Assembly (NCBI RefSeq): GCF_945859685.1
Contig: NC_079148.1
Span: 9,052,001-9,116,000, forward strand
Length of the DNA: 64,000 nucleotides
Direction of reading: 5' to 3'
DNA from: Eupeodes corollae
Lineage: Eukaryota; Arthropoda; Insecta; Diptera; Syrphidae
The stretch's first letter is position 1. Each line of letters starts with the position of its first letter. Shown here piece after piece: positions 34,181 to 45,961 of this stretch. The position numbers and the translations under genes were made by a program. Under the pieces are notes generated by a model. That model had not been told where the DNA came from and made no database searches. It saw nothing but the letters and a program-made list of their open reading frames with translations.

Positions 34181-34355
34181 AGAATATAAATTTTAGTTTA
34201 ATTGAAATTTATTTATTGAAGACAAATTTAATATGGGATGTTATGTGAAATATATAGCTTTTGTTTTAATAACGATGAAAATACAAACTAATTTAAGAAC
34301 AATACGTCATAAATGACATTTCATTTAGCATTAATAATTCACAATGGTTTAAGTA

Positions 34356-34885
34356 TCAGGTGTTTTTTTAGAAGGCTGAGTTAAGATCCAACTGACAGGA
34401 GCACTTCTGGAAATAAAACTGTCACCAAATTGATGGTTAAATGACAATTTGCTCCGTCTTCTTGGATCCAAAATTCGTCAATTTTTAGCTGATTAATTTT
34501 CGAAAGTATAAAATTAGTCACCGTAACGGCAACTTCTTTCTTATTTGTTTGAAATAAATGAAGATCGATCATGCTGCCAGTGCAAATCGAAAATTTTATT
34601 GTATGTCAGTGGCTTAAGAATTGTCTTTACGGACATTTTGTTTATTTACGATAACATTTAAACAGAAATAAGCTTTACCCATAAACACCGTAAAGTAGTC
34701 TTCACATTTTTTTTGTTTTCAAAATAAATTTTCTACAAATTTAAAGCGTTATTTTGGCGTTTATCGATTAATGATACAATCTATCTTAACAAAATGTCAA
34801 CCAAGTTTAACATTCTGAACTGTCAAACAATTGAGAGCGACCATAAAAACTTCTCATGCAGCTAAAAAGAAAATAGGCATTTCTA
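34356..34885 (-). mobile_element. Internally deleted mariner-like element
   Basis: The left end AGGTGTTTTTTTAGAAGGC resembles the terminus GGGTGATTTTTT of the element at 60836-62141 and the GGGTGTTTTTT ends at 59640 and 63904. The right end (TTCTCATGCAGCTAAAAAG) matches the subterminal part of the end at 59545-59640. Between lies a short transposase remnant and then non-coding sequence, so the copy is an internal deletion product. Confidence 0.55.
34381..34572 (-). pseudogene. Transposase remnant of a mariner-like element
   Basis: The minus-strand frame holds FWIQEDGANCHLT, the second catalytic block (the D of QxDGAxCH). After a frame change FGDSFISRSAPVSW follows, aligning with FGEQFISRNGPVSW of the 60943-62028 transposase. 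Homology ends there, before the third catalytic aspartate, which is deleted. It is clearly a member of the same broad family. Confidence 0.7.
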
Positions 34886-34889
34886 AATA

Positions 34890-35555
34890 TTGAACACAAA
34901 TTAGGTTTTATTATTGAATACCAATAAGTGTCACCGATTTTTCTTGTAAAAGCTGTCAAATAAATTTTATATGACAGTTTTCACCTACAAAAAAAAAAAC
35001 CTTAATAAATGTGAACAAAAGTCATAAATCCACAATTCACTTCCGAATTTATGTGCTTTTAAATGTGACGTTTAAAAGAATCATTGTGAATTTATATGAT
35101 AAATAACAATTCTATATAATTTAATGCTGGATTTTATGACAGCACATAGCACGGCACAAAATACCATACGATATAAGAAAAAGAACGCGTCCTTAGTTTA
35201 AAAATTCCCACATCATGTACAAATTTGACATTTAGGTGTTAAAATTTAAGCTTTTCGATCGAATTCAGTCAAATGCAGATATACCCTTAATCTACTAGCA
35301 ATAAGGTTCGTTTATAATTAATTAAACTAGCGTTTACATTTTTGAAAACGATTCTGAATAGAAAAAAATTTGCAAAAATCATTTAAATTATTTTTTAAAG
35401 CCGGTTTTAGATATTTCAACTTTAAGTCAATTAAATACATATTTAATTTAAATGAATTTGGTGAAAAAGTAGCAAATATTTTTAAAACAATGCTTCACAT
35501 TGCGGTTTAAAAAGAAAAATCAACTTTATATGAAAAATAATAAAACCGGCTTTAT
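34890..35555. other. Stretch with no recognised gene
   Basis: AT-rich sequence without recognisable coding or terminal repeat features. Confidence 0.45.
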
Positions 35556-35833
35556 TTGCAACAATGCATTCAGTACTTTTCCGTTATAATGACATCGGAA
35601 ATAAACAGTTTAAGAAACTATACGTACACACTAATCGATCCGATACGAAACAATCTTATTCTTAATTCAAGCTTTTTAATGGCACGACAAAAAAAATTCG
35701 ACGTGTCGCTCGAACTCAAACTTGAAGATGACAAGCGACGCGACGACGCGAGACGCTTCATCTGGTGGTCACTCATTGGAATCACCACCGAGCTATCGTA
35801 TTGAAATTTAATGCCAGTCAATGGGATTTGCAC
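35556..35833 (+). other. GC-richer island with open frames on both strands, identity unknown
   Basis: Within AT-rich flanks, 35690-35800 is GC-rich and uninterrupted on both strands. The plus-strand frame (35556-35804, 82 codons) ends with a charged segment LELKLEDDKRRDDARRF followed by a short hydrophobic end IWWSLIGI. The minus-strand frame (35833-35618, 71 codons) is serine-rich. I recognise neither. It could be a small protein gene, a conserved regulatory island or a relic of transferred DNA. No clear splice signals flank it. Confidence 0.25.
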
Positions 35834-36611
35834 GATATATACATTTTAATTTGATGCTGCTTTGATGATGATGACGATGATTCTGATCATGATGAATCAT
35901 TAAAACAAAAGCAAAATTATATGTAGAGACATTACACACAGAATTCCCGGGGTTTACCCAAGAAATTTGCATTTATATTTCAGTAAAAACAGATTCATGC
36001 AAAGCTATCACGCAGGATAAAATGTATTTTACAAATAATTTCGAATGACAGTTTTGCATGGATTTGCTGTCCCAAATACACAAATGCTTAGGGATATTAA
36101 TACTACAATTTATTTATAAAGTTGGCATATTATGGAAAATTTAAGGGATAGGTTGAAGAATGAATAAGTCGATGTAGTTCTAAGAAAAGTTCCAGATCGA
36201 TTAAACTTTTTTTGTCTGAGGATTTATAATGAATTTCTAGTTTGAAGTGCTTTAGCAAGAAATCAAAAAGAAATGGCCCTTAAAATTTTAATTAAAAATG
36301 AATAGCTCTTCCGTATCAAAATTTAAACACTCTTATTTGTAAACCCAGTTCAAAGTTTGTTGAAATTTAAAACCACAATTTATTTGGAACTGAAGTTTGA
36401 CAAAATGAATGCGTTTAGTAAAGAAACAAGAAATGGAACGTTCCCTCTTCGTTCAAAGGTCTGTTTGTAAAACAACGTGACAGATAGTTGTCACAGAGAG
36501 TAGGACAGATAAGTTAATAAAATATATGTGTTATTTTGTGTGTAATATTGAGTTTTGTTAAAATAAAAAACACTGGCGCAACATTTTAAACAACCTATTT
36601 TCAAGGACAGA
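35834..36611. other. Stretch with no recognised gene
   Basis: AT-rich sequence; nothing supported. Confidence 0.45.
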
Positions 36612-36905
36612 TATAAATATTTAGCAATTTACTAAGGGAGACCAAATTTTTAAACTTTTGCTAACTAATAAATTGCTAATTGCCTTTTATTTAAAAAGTA
36701 ACATTCAAACATTTCTAAAAAAGTGACAGTTTGTGAAAATAAACAAAGCAACTACACTTCAACGGACCTATTTATTGAAATTCCCAGCTGTTGACTGGAC
36801 GATTTCATCCACTGCATTTATAAGTGCTCAAATGTCATATAGATTTAGAAAATTGCTTAAACTTTAAGTAACCATTCCGTGATTTTAACTTAAGCTAATT
36901 TTTTT
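36612..36905. repeat. Interspersed repeat B, copy 2
   Basis: Matches the copy at about 486-990, without the roughly 230 bp that separate the two blocks there. It is the more compact of the two copies and so may show the ancestral arrangement. Confidence 0.6.
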
Positions 36906-37599
36906 TCTAAAACACAGAACATCAATCGAATTTAGAGATGATTTATTTCAAAATGGCGGATGTGCTAAAATGCTGGTCTGACATGACAGTTCTTGTAATG
37001 GTCTTAATCTTTATGATGCATTTAACTTATTTTTGATGACAAGTACGTAGATTTTTTGCGATATATTGATTTTTGTCACTTCTAAAGTGAAAAGCAGAAA
37101 TTTTCCAGCAAAATCAACGTACATACTTCCAAAGAAAATGTATTTTACATGATATATATTCAAAATTTCAATCCAATTGATTGATGTGAAAATTGTGTGA
37201 ATATGATTCCAGAAGTAAAAAAATTAGTATTGGGATAAACGCGTTATGAAATTATGAGCAGTAGAAAATCACGAATACTTGAATTAAAAACAAAGTACTT
37301 TTGGGAAAAAGCATACTATTTTTCAAAAATTCTAACTAAATCTAACTAAATCTGTTTTTGTATGCAAATATTTTGTAGTAAATTAACTCCAAGAAAATTC
37401 TTCGAACAGAACTGTCAAAAACCAGTTTGAAGTCAAAGAAAAACATCAAGTGGATTAATATGTTTTGTTTCTAAGTAGCTAATTGTATTTGAGTAGCTAA
37501 TTAAGAATCTTTTTTTTTTGCAATAGAAAAATATTGAAATCATAAAATTAACTTTTAACAAAAAATTGTTTTCATGTCGTTTTGCTTAATGCATAATTT

Positions 37600-38142
37600 T
37601 TGTTTACGTTTTTAACATATACAAACTGTCAAAAAATAGTTGATATATCAAAAAAGTTATTTCAGTTGTTGATCTGTTTTCTTATACAAATTTTGACAGA
37701 TACTTTAGAAAATTACCGAACGAAGCTAAGATTTGTGGGAGTTTGACGTTTTCTTCTTATACATTGACAGGAAACACAATATCTCTTTGTTTTTTGTTAT
37801 TTTTAAGTTTCCTCGTGTGAACAGGGGCAATTTAATGGCGACCGGCGGCGGCTTTCTATAACAGCGACAGAAATGAATGTTTACGTTTTTATACATTTAA
37901 ACATTGTCAACAAATAGTTGATATATCAAAAAAGTTATTTCAGTTTTACTCTCTCTGAAAGATCTGTTTTCTTATACAAATTTTGACAGATACTTTAAAA
38001 AATTACCGAACGAAGCTAAGATTTGTGGGAGTTTGACGTTTTCTACTTATACATTGACAGGAAAGATTTGTTTTCTCATGTGAACAGTAGCAATTTAATG
38101 GCAGCCGACGGACGGCTTCCTATAAGAGCGACGGAAATGAAT
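37600..38142. repeat. Two tandem units of about 270 bp
   Basis: Unit 1 (about 37600-37876) and unit 2 (about 37877-38142) share long blocks such as ATAGTTGATATATCAAAAAA, TTACCGAACGAAGCTAAGAT and the closing GACRGAAATGAATG. Differences include an insertion in unit 2 (ACTCTCTCTGAAAG) and a T-rich segment only in unit 1. The unit has no coding potential. The duplication is fairly old, judging by scattered differences. Confidence 0.85.
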
Positions 38143-39469
38143 GCTGGTTAGCAAAGAAAACCATAAACAAACTGTCAATCGCAACACATTTTGTCCTTGA
38201 CTCTTTAGTGCACTCGAAAAAAAGTTAAACAACAAAACAAATTGTTTTTATTAAAGTTCTCACATTGTAGCTTAGAAGATTTTTGTATAAAGCCCCAAAA
38301 GAAATAAAACCCATTAAAATGCCGGTTAAACTCATAAAACAAAACAAACACACCTATTCGTATTTGACAACACTTTAACGTGCTTGTTTTGTTCGCAGCT
38401 CGCAGCGCCGCCGCTTCTGAATTTTAATAGTTTATTAACGTTTCGCAACAATAACAACATAACAAATTTGGCAAAGTTGTCACTTATGTATATTTTAATT
38501 TAAAAATAAAAAAATGTACTTATAGGTAAAGCTTATTTTCTGAAGCCTTATAGAACAACAAGTGGATATAGGAATGAATATTTGCAGAGAAAAAAGAAAC
38601 AGAAGCACGTCCCATGTTTATCGTCGTTAAAATTCTACAATAAAACACGATAATCTGCCGTAATTATACACATAAAAATAAGTCCGACTTGAATTTATTT
38701 GTAATGTAAATGTGCCAATTGTTTTGGTTGGATACCAAATAGGAATTTATATCGATTAGCAACAAGAACCAATAACAATCAATCCCCAAAATAAGTTCTG
38801 TTTTTTTCGTTTTTTTATTTTTATTTTTTTTCGTTGCTATTTTGCTAATTTTTTCGCTCTTCAATTAATTATATTATTTTTATGTAGATAGTAGAGAAAT
38901 CAGTGAAGATAGAATCTTAGAAGAATCCTCTCAAGTGTGAAGTCTTTTATTTTTATTTTTCTCGATAAGTGTGCGCTCTGGTAATTTACTGTTTGCAGCA
39001 TCAATTTATTAAGGATTACGTTATACTTAAATTAATTGACCAATTTTGTTGTTTGTGAAAATCACACTTCATCCTTCGTCGTCCGCCGCCGTCCGTCGGC
39101 CGTGCGTTGACAATGTTGTTGATGTTGATTTCGATTCGATGATGATGATGACGACTATGACGATGTCTGTCAGAATCGGAAGACGTCTCCTTCTTCCTTT
39201 ATTCTTTTGCAAAAAGTCTGGTAGTTCATTAACCTGGTTTAGCCTGATATGATTTTTGTTATCAATCTTTGTCTGCCCTGTGTTTTAAAATGTTTTGAGC
39301 GACATCTACAGTGAGAAGTATATGATGACAACAGTAGAATATTATTATCTCTTTTATATATTTAATTGCGATATTGATAATGCAATGGGAAGTAATAGCT
39401 TTATAAATAACAGAACATATTTGAGCTACTCAAATTATGTATGACATTTTATACGGATAACACAATTCA
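38143..39469. other. Stretch with no firm gene; GC-rich island near 39070-39190
   Basis: Mostly AT-rich. At 39070-39110 (TCGTCGTCCGCCGCCGTCCG) the composition resembles the host promoter-like region at 23.7-25.1 kb, followed by GATGATGATGATGACGAC trinucleotide sequence. A 68-codon frame at 39046-39252 spans it but is compositionally driven. An alternative promoter or enhancer is possible. Confidence 0.3.
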
Positions 39470-40440
39470 GTTGAAGTCTACTGTCAAAACATCAATTTGA
39501 TTATTTCATCCCTCCAAAGAGCAAATATTTTGTTTGTTGACATTTTTTTTACAGCTGTTGAGCTGTCAGACAAAGCAAATTTTCAGATAATTGAAGTAGA
39601 GCTTCCGTTTGGAGTCACATTACCTTACATTACGTTCTTTTCCTTACGATTGTCAAACGAAATGTGAGGTCGAAGCTCCATTGTGATAGCATGCATTGAA
39701 TTCCTATGGCTGAACTAGTAAACTTCAGGTGAAGCCGAAGCTTAAGCGTGTTTGTGATTCAGACATGAATGCTTTAAGTCTACTGTCAAAACATCTATTT
39801 GATGAGTATCAGTTGTCAGAGTAAGTTTTACAATACAAAACAACGGAAGTAATAGCTATGATATTTTTGATATTTTATTGCAAATGGCGTCAAATGTTAT
39901 TTCAGTCTGAAATTTAAATATTTGCCAAATGGTAAAACAGGTTTCATTTTGAAAAATTCGCTAACAATTCAGTTATCAAACATACATATTTGAATGCTTC
40001 AAGTCTACTGTCAAAACATCAACTCGATGCGTATGAGTTGTCAGAGAAAGTTATACAATGCAAAACAACGGAAGTAATAGCCATGACATTTGTAAATGTT
40101 TCCAATTTATTGCAAATGGCGTCAAATGTTATTTCAGTCTGAAATGTAAATATCTGTCAAATTCTAAAAAAGGTTTCATTTTGAATAATCAGCTAACAAT
40201 TCAGTTATCAAACATACCTACATATTTGAATGCTTCAAGTCTACTGTCAAAACATCAATTAAATGAGTAGCAGTTGTCAGAGTAAGTTATGCAATACAAA
40301 ACAACGGAAGTAATAGCCATGACATTTGTGAATGTGTCCAATTTATTGCAAATGGCTTCAAATGTCATTTCGGTCTGAAATTTAAATACATTAAATATTT
40401 GCAAATTGTAAACAGGTTACATTTTAAATAATCCGCTATT
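39470..40440. repeat. Tandem array, unit about 225-235 bp, interrupted by MITE A
   Basis: CTACTGTCAAAACATC recurs at about 39478, 39780, 40006 and 40241. Full units span about 39768-40000 and 40001-40237, sharing CAAAACAACGGAAGTAATAG and TTTATTGCAAATGGCGTCAAATG. The first unit is broken by MITE A copy 3. The last unit decays near 40440. Confidence 0.85.
39500..39766. mobile_element. MITE family A, copy 3 (one end lost)
   Basis: It reads inverted relative to copies 1 and 2, from TTATTTCATCCCTCCAAAGAGC through GGAGTCACATTACCTTACAT to the terminal GTGTTTGTGATTCAGACA. About 45 bases corresponding to the other terminus of copy 2 are missing at the left, which also removes that side's target duplication. 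It lies inside the first unit of the 230 bp array. Confidence 0.7.
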
Positions 40441-41035
40441 AAGGGAGCTGTCAATTTTCAAGATGTCATTTTTTGACATTTAAAATGTTCGATGATAACA
40501 ACAATGCATTGAAATGGTTATAATTTATTACAAAAATTCTTTACGGACAGACACAAGAAACAAATCATACGAAATTTTGCAAGAAGCGCTTTCGGGCAGT
40601 TTAATTTTTTGAAGAGATGATCAAAACTAGCCACCAAGAACTTGGGATTCAACAACATTAGACCCCGTAAAAAAAAAGGTTAATGTGTGTGCTAATTGGC
40701 CATGAAAAATTTGATGCTCTCATTTTTTATAGCACAATGAAACATTCTATTGCAAAACCCTACATTTGACAAAAATCATGCAAAACAAACAAATCTTCAA
40801 ATGTGCTCCTTTGTTATTTCTCTAGTGCACTTTTAAAACTAGGTTTACACAAAAATTGTTTATTCTTTGCAGAAGTCCCCTAAATTAGTTAAATGACATT
40901 TGTTTGATTGATAGCGTTCTAATTTATGATTATCCGAAAGAAGATAAACGAGTTAAATATTTCAAACAGACCTTATCTATTATGACGTTTCTGTAAATTT
41001 GTCTATACTATTAACTGAATTCCAAGAAAACATAC
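40441..41035. other. Stretch with no recognised gene
   Basis: Non-coding sequence between two tandem arrays; nothing supported. Confidence 0.45.
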
Positions 41036-41039
41036 CTTC

Positions 41040-42440
41040 TTACCAAAAGAACTGTCATTCCTTAGCTGCCAAATATTTACTGCTAATTTGTTTGCATTTC
41101 CTAATCGAAAAGATCTTGTAAATAACTTTCTTGATCTTAAAAAATGTTGTAAAAAGAGATTTGCAAGCAGAAGAACTGTCATTCCTTAGCTGTCAAATGT
41201 TTACTGTTAATTTAGTTGCATCCTCATCAAACAGCTCTTATAACTTTCTTGATCTTTAAAAATGTTGTGAAAAGAGATTTGCAAGCAGAAGAATTGTCAT
41301 TCATTAGCTGTCAAATGTTTACTGTAAATTGGTTTGCAATTCCTAATCGAACAGATCCTGTAATTAAATTTCTTGATCATTAAAAATCTTGTCAAAAGAG
41401 ATTTGCAAGCAGAAGAACTGTCATTCCTTAGCTGTCAAATGTTTACTGTTAATTAAGTTGCATCCTCATTAAACAGCTCTTATAATTTACTTTCTTGATC
41501 TTTAAAAATGTTATGAAAAGAGATTTTCAAGCAGAAGAACTGTCATTCCTTAGCTGTCAAATGTCTACTGTAAATTGGTTTGCATTTCCTAGTCTTGTAA
41601 ATAACTTTCTTGATCTTTAAAAATGTTGTAAAAAGAGATTTGCAAGCAGAAGAACTGTCATTTCTTAGCTGTCAAATGTTTACTGAAAATTAAGTTTGCA
41701 TTTCTCAATCGAACAGATCTTGTAATTAACTTTCTTGATCTCTAAAAATGTTGTGAAAAGAGATTTGCAAGCAGAAGAACTGTCATTTCTTAGCTATCAA
41801 ATGTTAACTGTTAATTTAGTTGCATCCTCATCAAACAGCTCTTATAACTTTCTTGATCTTTAAAAATGTTGTGAAAAGAGATTTGCAAGCAGAAGAATTG
41901 TCATTAATTTGCTGTCAAATGTTTACTGTAAATTGGTTTGCAATTCCTAATCGAACAGATCCTGTAATTAAATTTCTTGATCATTAAAAATCTTGTCAAA
42001 AGAGATTTGCAAGCAGAAGAACTGTCATTCCTTAGCTGTCAAATGTTTACTGTTAATTAAGTTGCATCCTCATTAAACAGCTCTTATAATTTACTTTCTT
42101 GATCTTTAAAAATGTTATGAAAAGAGATTTTCAAGCAGAAGAACTGTCATTCCTTAGCTGTCAAATGTCTACTGTAAATTGGTTTGCATTTCCTAGTCTT
42201 GTAAATAACTTTCTTGATCTTTAAAAATGTTGTAAAAAGAGATTTGCAAGCAGAAGAACTGTCATTTCTTAGCTGTCAAATGTTTACTGAAAATTAAGTT
42301 TGCATTTCTCAATCGAACAGATCTTGTAATTAACTTTCTTGATCTCTAAAAATGTTGTGAAAAGAGATTTGCAAGCAGAAGAACTGTCATTTCTTAGCTA
42401 TCAAATGTTAACTGTACATTTATTTGCATTTTTTAATCGA
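41040..42440. repeat. Tandem array, unit about 113-127 bp, with a 604 bp duplication
   Basis: About twelve units share AAAGAGATTTGCAAGCAGAA, then GAACTGTCATTCCTTAGC and TGTCAAATGTTTACTG, then CTTGATCTTTAAAAATGTTG. Five units at about 41220-41820 are repeated almost exactly at about 41824-42419, offset 604 bases, with only a few differences visible (for example CATTCATTAGC versus CATTAATTTGC). The array therefore grew recently by duplication of a multi-unit block. The frames within it are repeat shadows. Confidence 0.9.
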
Positions 42441-42912
42441 ACAGATGTTGTGATAAGAGCTTTGCCATTGCTTCCAATGAATTTTATTTGTATTCATTAT
42501 ACATTTTCGGGACATTTTTAAAATAAAATATTTAAGTTTGCAATATTAAATTTAACTAAGACTTCCTAATGCTCAAAGTATATTATTCTTAAATTCGTTT
42601 TCCATTCAGAGCTCATTCTCAAGGCTTTTGTGTTTTCGTTTTTAATCATCATAAAATAATTGTACCATAATTAAAATTATACGTACAATAATTGATAACA
42701 CATTCACTTTTTTCTTTTGTAAATTAATTTTTTTTTATAAATTTGTTCAGAAATGATCTCACAATCACCAGAAAATTTTAAAAGAGATTTGTACTATTTT
42801 TAAGAAATTATAATTTCTTATCTCGTTTGTTGTCATATCCCAGCAGAAACAAATAAAACTTAAAACACCTAAAACTGATAACATCTGGTTTATCTGCTCT
42901 TAAAAACATGAA

Positions 42913-43238
42913 CTACAGCTGTGGTCATAAAATTAAAGTCACAAAACGAACTAGAAAATTTATTCCCAAAATTGTATTTCTGTAAATAATAACTCGAAGC
43001 TTTTCTTATTGTAGATGGCTTAAATATAATAGTCCAATTGAGTTTCTGAACAATTGTTTCACAAACCGCACTTAAATCTTAAATTGATTATGTTTAAAAA
43101 TATGTTAATTTTTAAAAGAAAACAGTCAAATTACTTGAATATCGTATGATGTTAGAACAAAAATTGTTTTGCAATAATTACTTAATTTATAACTAAAAAT
43201 AAAATTTTAACTTCAGTGGCTTAATTTATATGACAACA
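42913..43238. mobile_element. Possible Tc1/mariner-type MITE
   Basis: CTACAGCTGTGGTCATAAAA begins with the same CAGCTGTGGTCA terminus as 14735, and the sequence CAGTGGCTTAATTTATATGAC near 43216-43236 is a degraded inverse of its inner part. Non-coding, about 320 bases. The right end is decayed, so the boundaries are approximate. Confidence 0.35.
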
Positions 43239-43239
43239 A

Positions 43240-43925
43240 CTTTAAATACACAATACACACCTATTCATCGCTTATATACACACGTACACACCATGACACA
43301 GTTACACACACATTTATACATAAAATATGTGTTTGTACACAAACAATTAAGTCAACTAAATATTCATAGATTGTAAAATATTTGCTGATGTTTTTGTTAT
43401 TGTAATTTGGTAGATTTTCTGAAAGATTAAAAATAAATTTTGCTCAAAAACATTTTTATTCGGGATCACTCAGAGCAAAAATCCATTTTTTTTTTCTATA
43501 GATAGATGTCACATCCACACGACTACCACGCGATTAGCACCACTTCACCCAAGCGTGAGCGATTTTTGTTTGCTTCATTTGTTTTATTGCTAGAACAGCG
43601 ATGTTATGGATTTTTTTATTTATAAATCAATACATAGTTTAAAGGCATCTCTATATGTCCGTTGTGAACTTAACAGGTAGACACTATCTATTTTTATAGT
43701 TTATGTGTTAATTTATGTAAATTAAGTAAATGACATTTTTAGGTTGGTCTGTTAAAAAAAATGTATATCATCAGAACTGTCAGCTGTCAACAGTAGTTCT
43801 ACTGTTTTTATATATATTTTTTAGGTAAGGTTAGTTTGAGGAGCTGACAGTTGATGTCTTTACTGTCACACTTAGATCAATACAGGTCCATTGTGATACC
43901 CGTGAGTATTGCTACTCAAACTAAT
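43240..43925. other. Stretch with no recognised gene
   Basis: Contains a CA-rich run near 43250-43320 (ACACACCTATTC...CACACACATTT) and AT-rich sequence; nothing coding is supported. Confidence 0.45.
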
Positions 43926-43946
43926 AAGAAAAACCTATGTGTTCAG

Positions 43947-44929
43947 TTAGTCAAGCCATTTAGAGGCTTTGACGAAGTTCAGAATGTTAGTACCTGACGT
44001 ACTAGAGAGTTCTTCTAAATCCCCGAAGAAATAGTTGCCAAGCAGTTTCTTCCTTTGATGGGAGAGTGCGTGACAGTGACACAGAAAGTGCGGAGTGTCT
44101 TTAGGAACCTCCCCGTCATCGCATTCCCTGCACAGATCATCTGAACTGATTCTCATCTTTTTCATATGATAACCTAACAGATTATGTCCGGTGATTATGC
44201 TTAGAAGAGGTCGAAGTGATCATTTGCTGCATAATTCTTTCCGTTCTTTGTTTGTTAAAACAGGGCCAGATCTTTCTTGTAGTGCCGCAGGTGTCAAGAC
44301 GGTTCCACCTTTTATCTGCCTTGATAGTTATTCTTTTTGAGATTTACTGTTTTCAATAACAGGTAGGGGTGCTAACTAGATAAGCTTGGCTTACGTCAAG
44401 CATTGACCCTAATTGATCGGCTAATTCATCGGCTTTCTCGTTGCCTAGTATATTGCTGTGGTCTGGGACCCAGCACAGTCTAATAATGTGCTGTGCGCCA
44501 AGAACCTTAAGCTCTTCGCGGCAGCATGAAACAAGCTTTGATTTTACCTCAGTTGCAGAAGTCGCTTTTATCGCCGCTTGGCTATCAATGTAAAAGGTGA
44601 TATCAGCTCGTGGTATCGCCATTAATAATACCTTTTTAGCAGCTGTTGTCACTGCCAGGACCTCTCAAGACGCTACTGTAGTTTGGAAGCCTAAGCGAGG
44701 CGGTTAACTTGAGAGATTCAGAATAGAAGCCTGCCCCTACACCAGTGTCCATTTTAGATCGATCAGTATAGATAGCTATTGACGACTCACTGGAGTATGG
44801 TATATTATCTATCCATTCCTCTCTGCTTGGGATGGCAGCCTGGAATGGTTTATGAAAATTAAGTTCGGGTATTTTATAGTCTGTTGTAGTACTATGACCC
44901 ATAACTTTATGAAGGATCTGGCTGGGCAT
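43947..44929 (-). pseudogene. RNase H and tail of non-LTR copy 3
   Basis: Segment 44929-44636 includes SSIAIYTDRSKMDTGVGAGF (the first catalytic aspartate is present; the G of TDGS is R). Segment 44652-44353 includes ITFYIDSQAAIKA and LCWVPDHSNILGNEKADELA. A frame change separates them and disrupts the glutamate-bearing helix. The tail 44165-43947 carries LCRECDDGEVPKDTPHFLCHC, a C..C....H....C zinc-binding pattern. Confidence 0.8.
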
Positions 44930-45266
44930 GTCCTATGGAACTGTTTATCCACACTTTAGTTTGACTAAGTCTCAGGGCACTTTTGGCCGCAGACTCTTGA
45001 ACAAAAGGGTCTAGGGAAATTAGATTGAGCATAACTTCCAGTGCACGGAAGTCTTTGAATTTTTGTCAATGTTTTCAGGTTCGTGCTCTTTTCTAAAGCT
45101 TTCCACCATACCAAATTACCTTAGGTTAGTATTGGACTAATTATTGCCGAATACATCCATCTGATAATTTTAGGGTTTGGTCCCCAGGTTTTCCCGAACA
45201 TTCTATTGCAGAAGTAAAAGGCAATCGATGCCTTTTTGAATCTATCTCTGGTGTTCAGGCCTCAGT

Positions 45267-45961
45267 TTAGTTTTTATCTAAGACCACACCGAGATACTTT
45301 GTGTGATCAGAGATTTTAAAAGGGCAGTCTTCAATTGAAGGTATTTTAAAGTCAGGTGTTTTGTGCTTGTCAGTAAATAGCACTTGTTCTGCTTTAGCTG
45401 GATTGACTGTCAGCCCACAGTTCGTAGTCCATTTGCTTACCAACGAGAGGGCGTATTCGGTTTGTTCACTGATAGTGGGTAGGAACTTTCCAGTCGCTAG
45501 TAATGGAAGATCATCAACGTAGGCTATTATCTTTACTCCACTTGATTTAAATTTAGAGAGTATGCCGTTCATGACAAGAACCCAAAGTAGCGGTGAGAGA
45601 ACTCCACCCTGAGGGGTGCCCCTGGATGTGGTTACTCTCACTCTTTCTTTCACTACCTCAGAGTTAATTTGTCTCTTTGTGAGCATACACATTATCCACT
45701 GTGTTATTGCCTTTTCGACTTTGTTGTCGTCCAACTCTTGCTTCACTGTTTCATTCTTAACGTTATTGAAGGCTCCCTACATATCCAGAAAGCATGGCTG
45801 TATTCTTGGTCATTCAGTGATTTTTCTATGTCGCTGACAACATCGTGCAATGCTGTTTTAACGCTTTTTCCTTTAATATGGGCATGATGAAATTCCGATA
45901 TACAGTCCGGTTTCAGTGTGCTTCGGATGTGTATATCAATTAACCTTTCAAAAGTTTTCAA
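45267..45961 (-). pseudogene. Reverse transcriptase of non-LTR copy 3
   Basis: Segment 45961-45743 encodes KTFERLIDIHIRSTL and GKSVKTALHDVV. Segment 45746-45267 holds SRGTPQGGVLSPLLWVLVMN and the catalytic IIAYVDDLPLLATG, where YVDD replaces YADD, a variant known from active enzymes. The two segments are out of frame around the first catalytic block, which is lost. The polymerase motifs are otherwise better kept than in copies 1 and 2. Confidence 0.8.

Noticed and set aside
41040..42440. Regularly spaced repeats resembling a CRISPR array
   Set aside because: Units of 113-127 bp are homologous along their whole length with no unique spacers, and the genome is eukaryotic. It is a tandem satellite.
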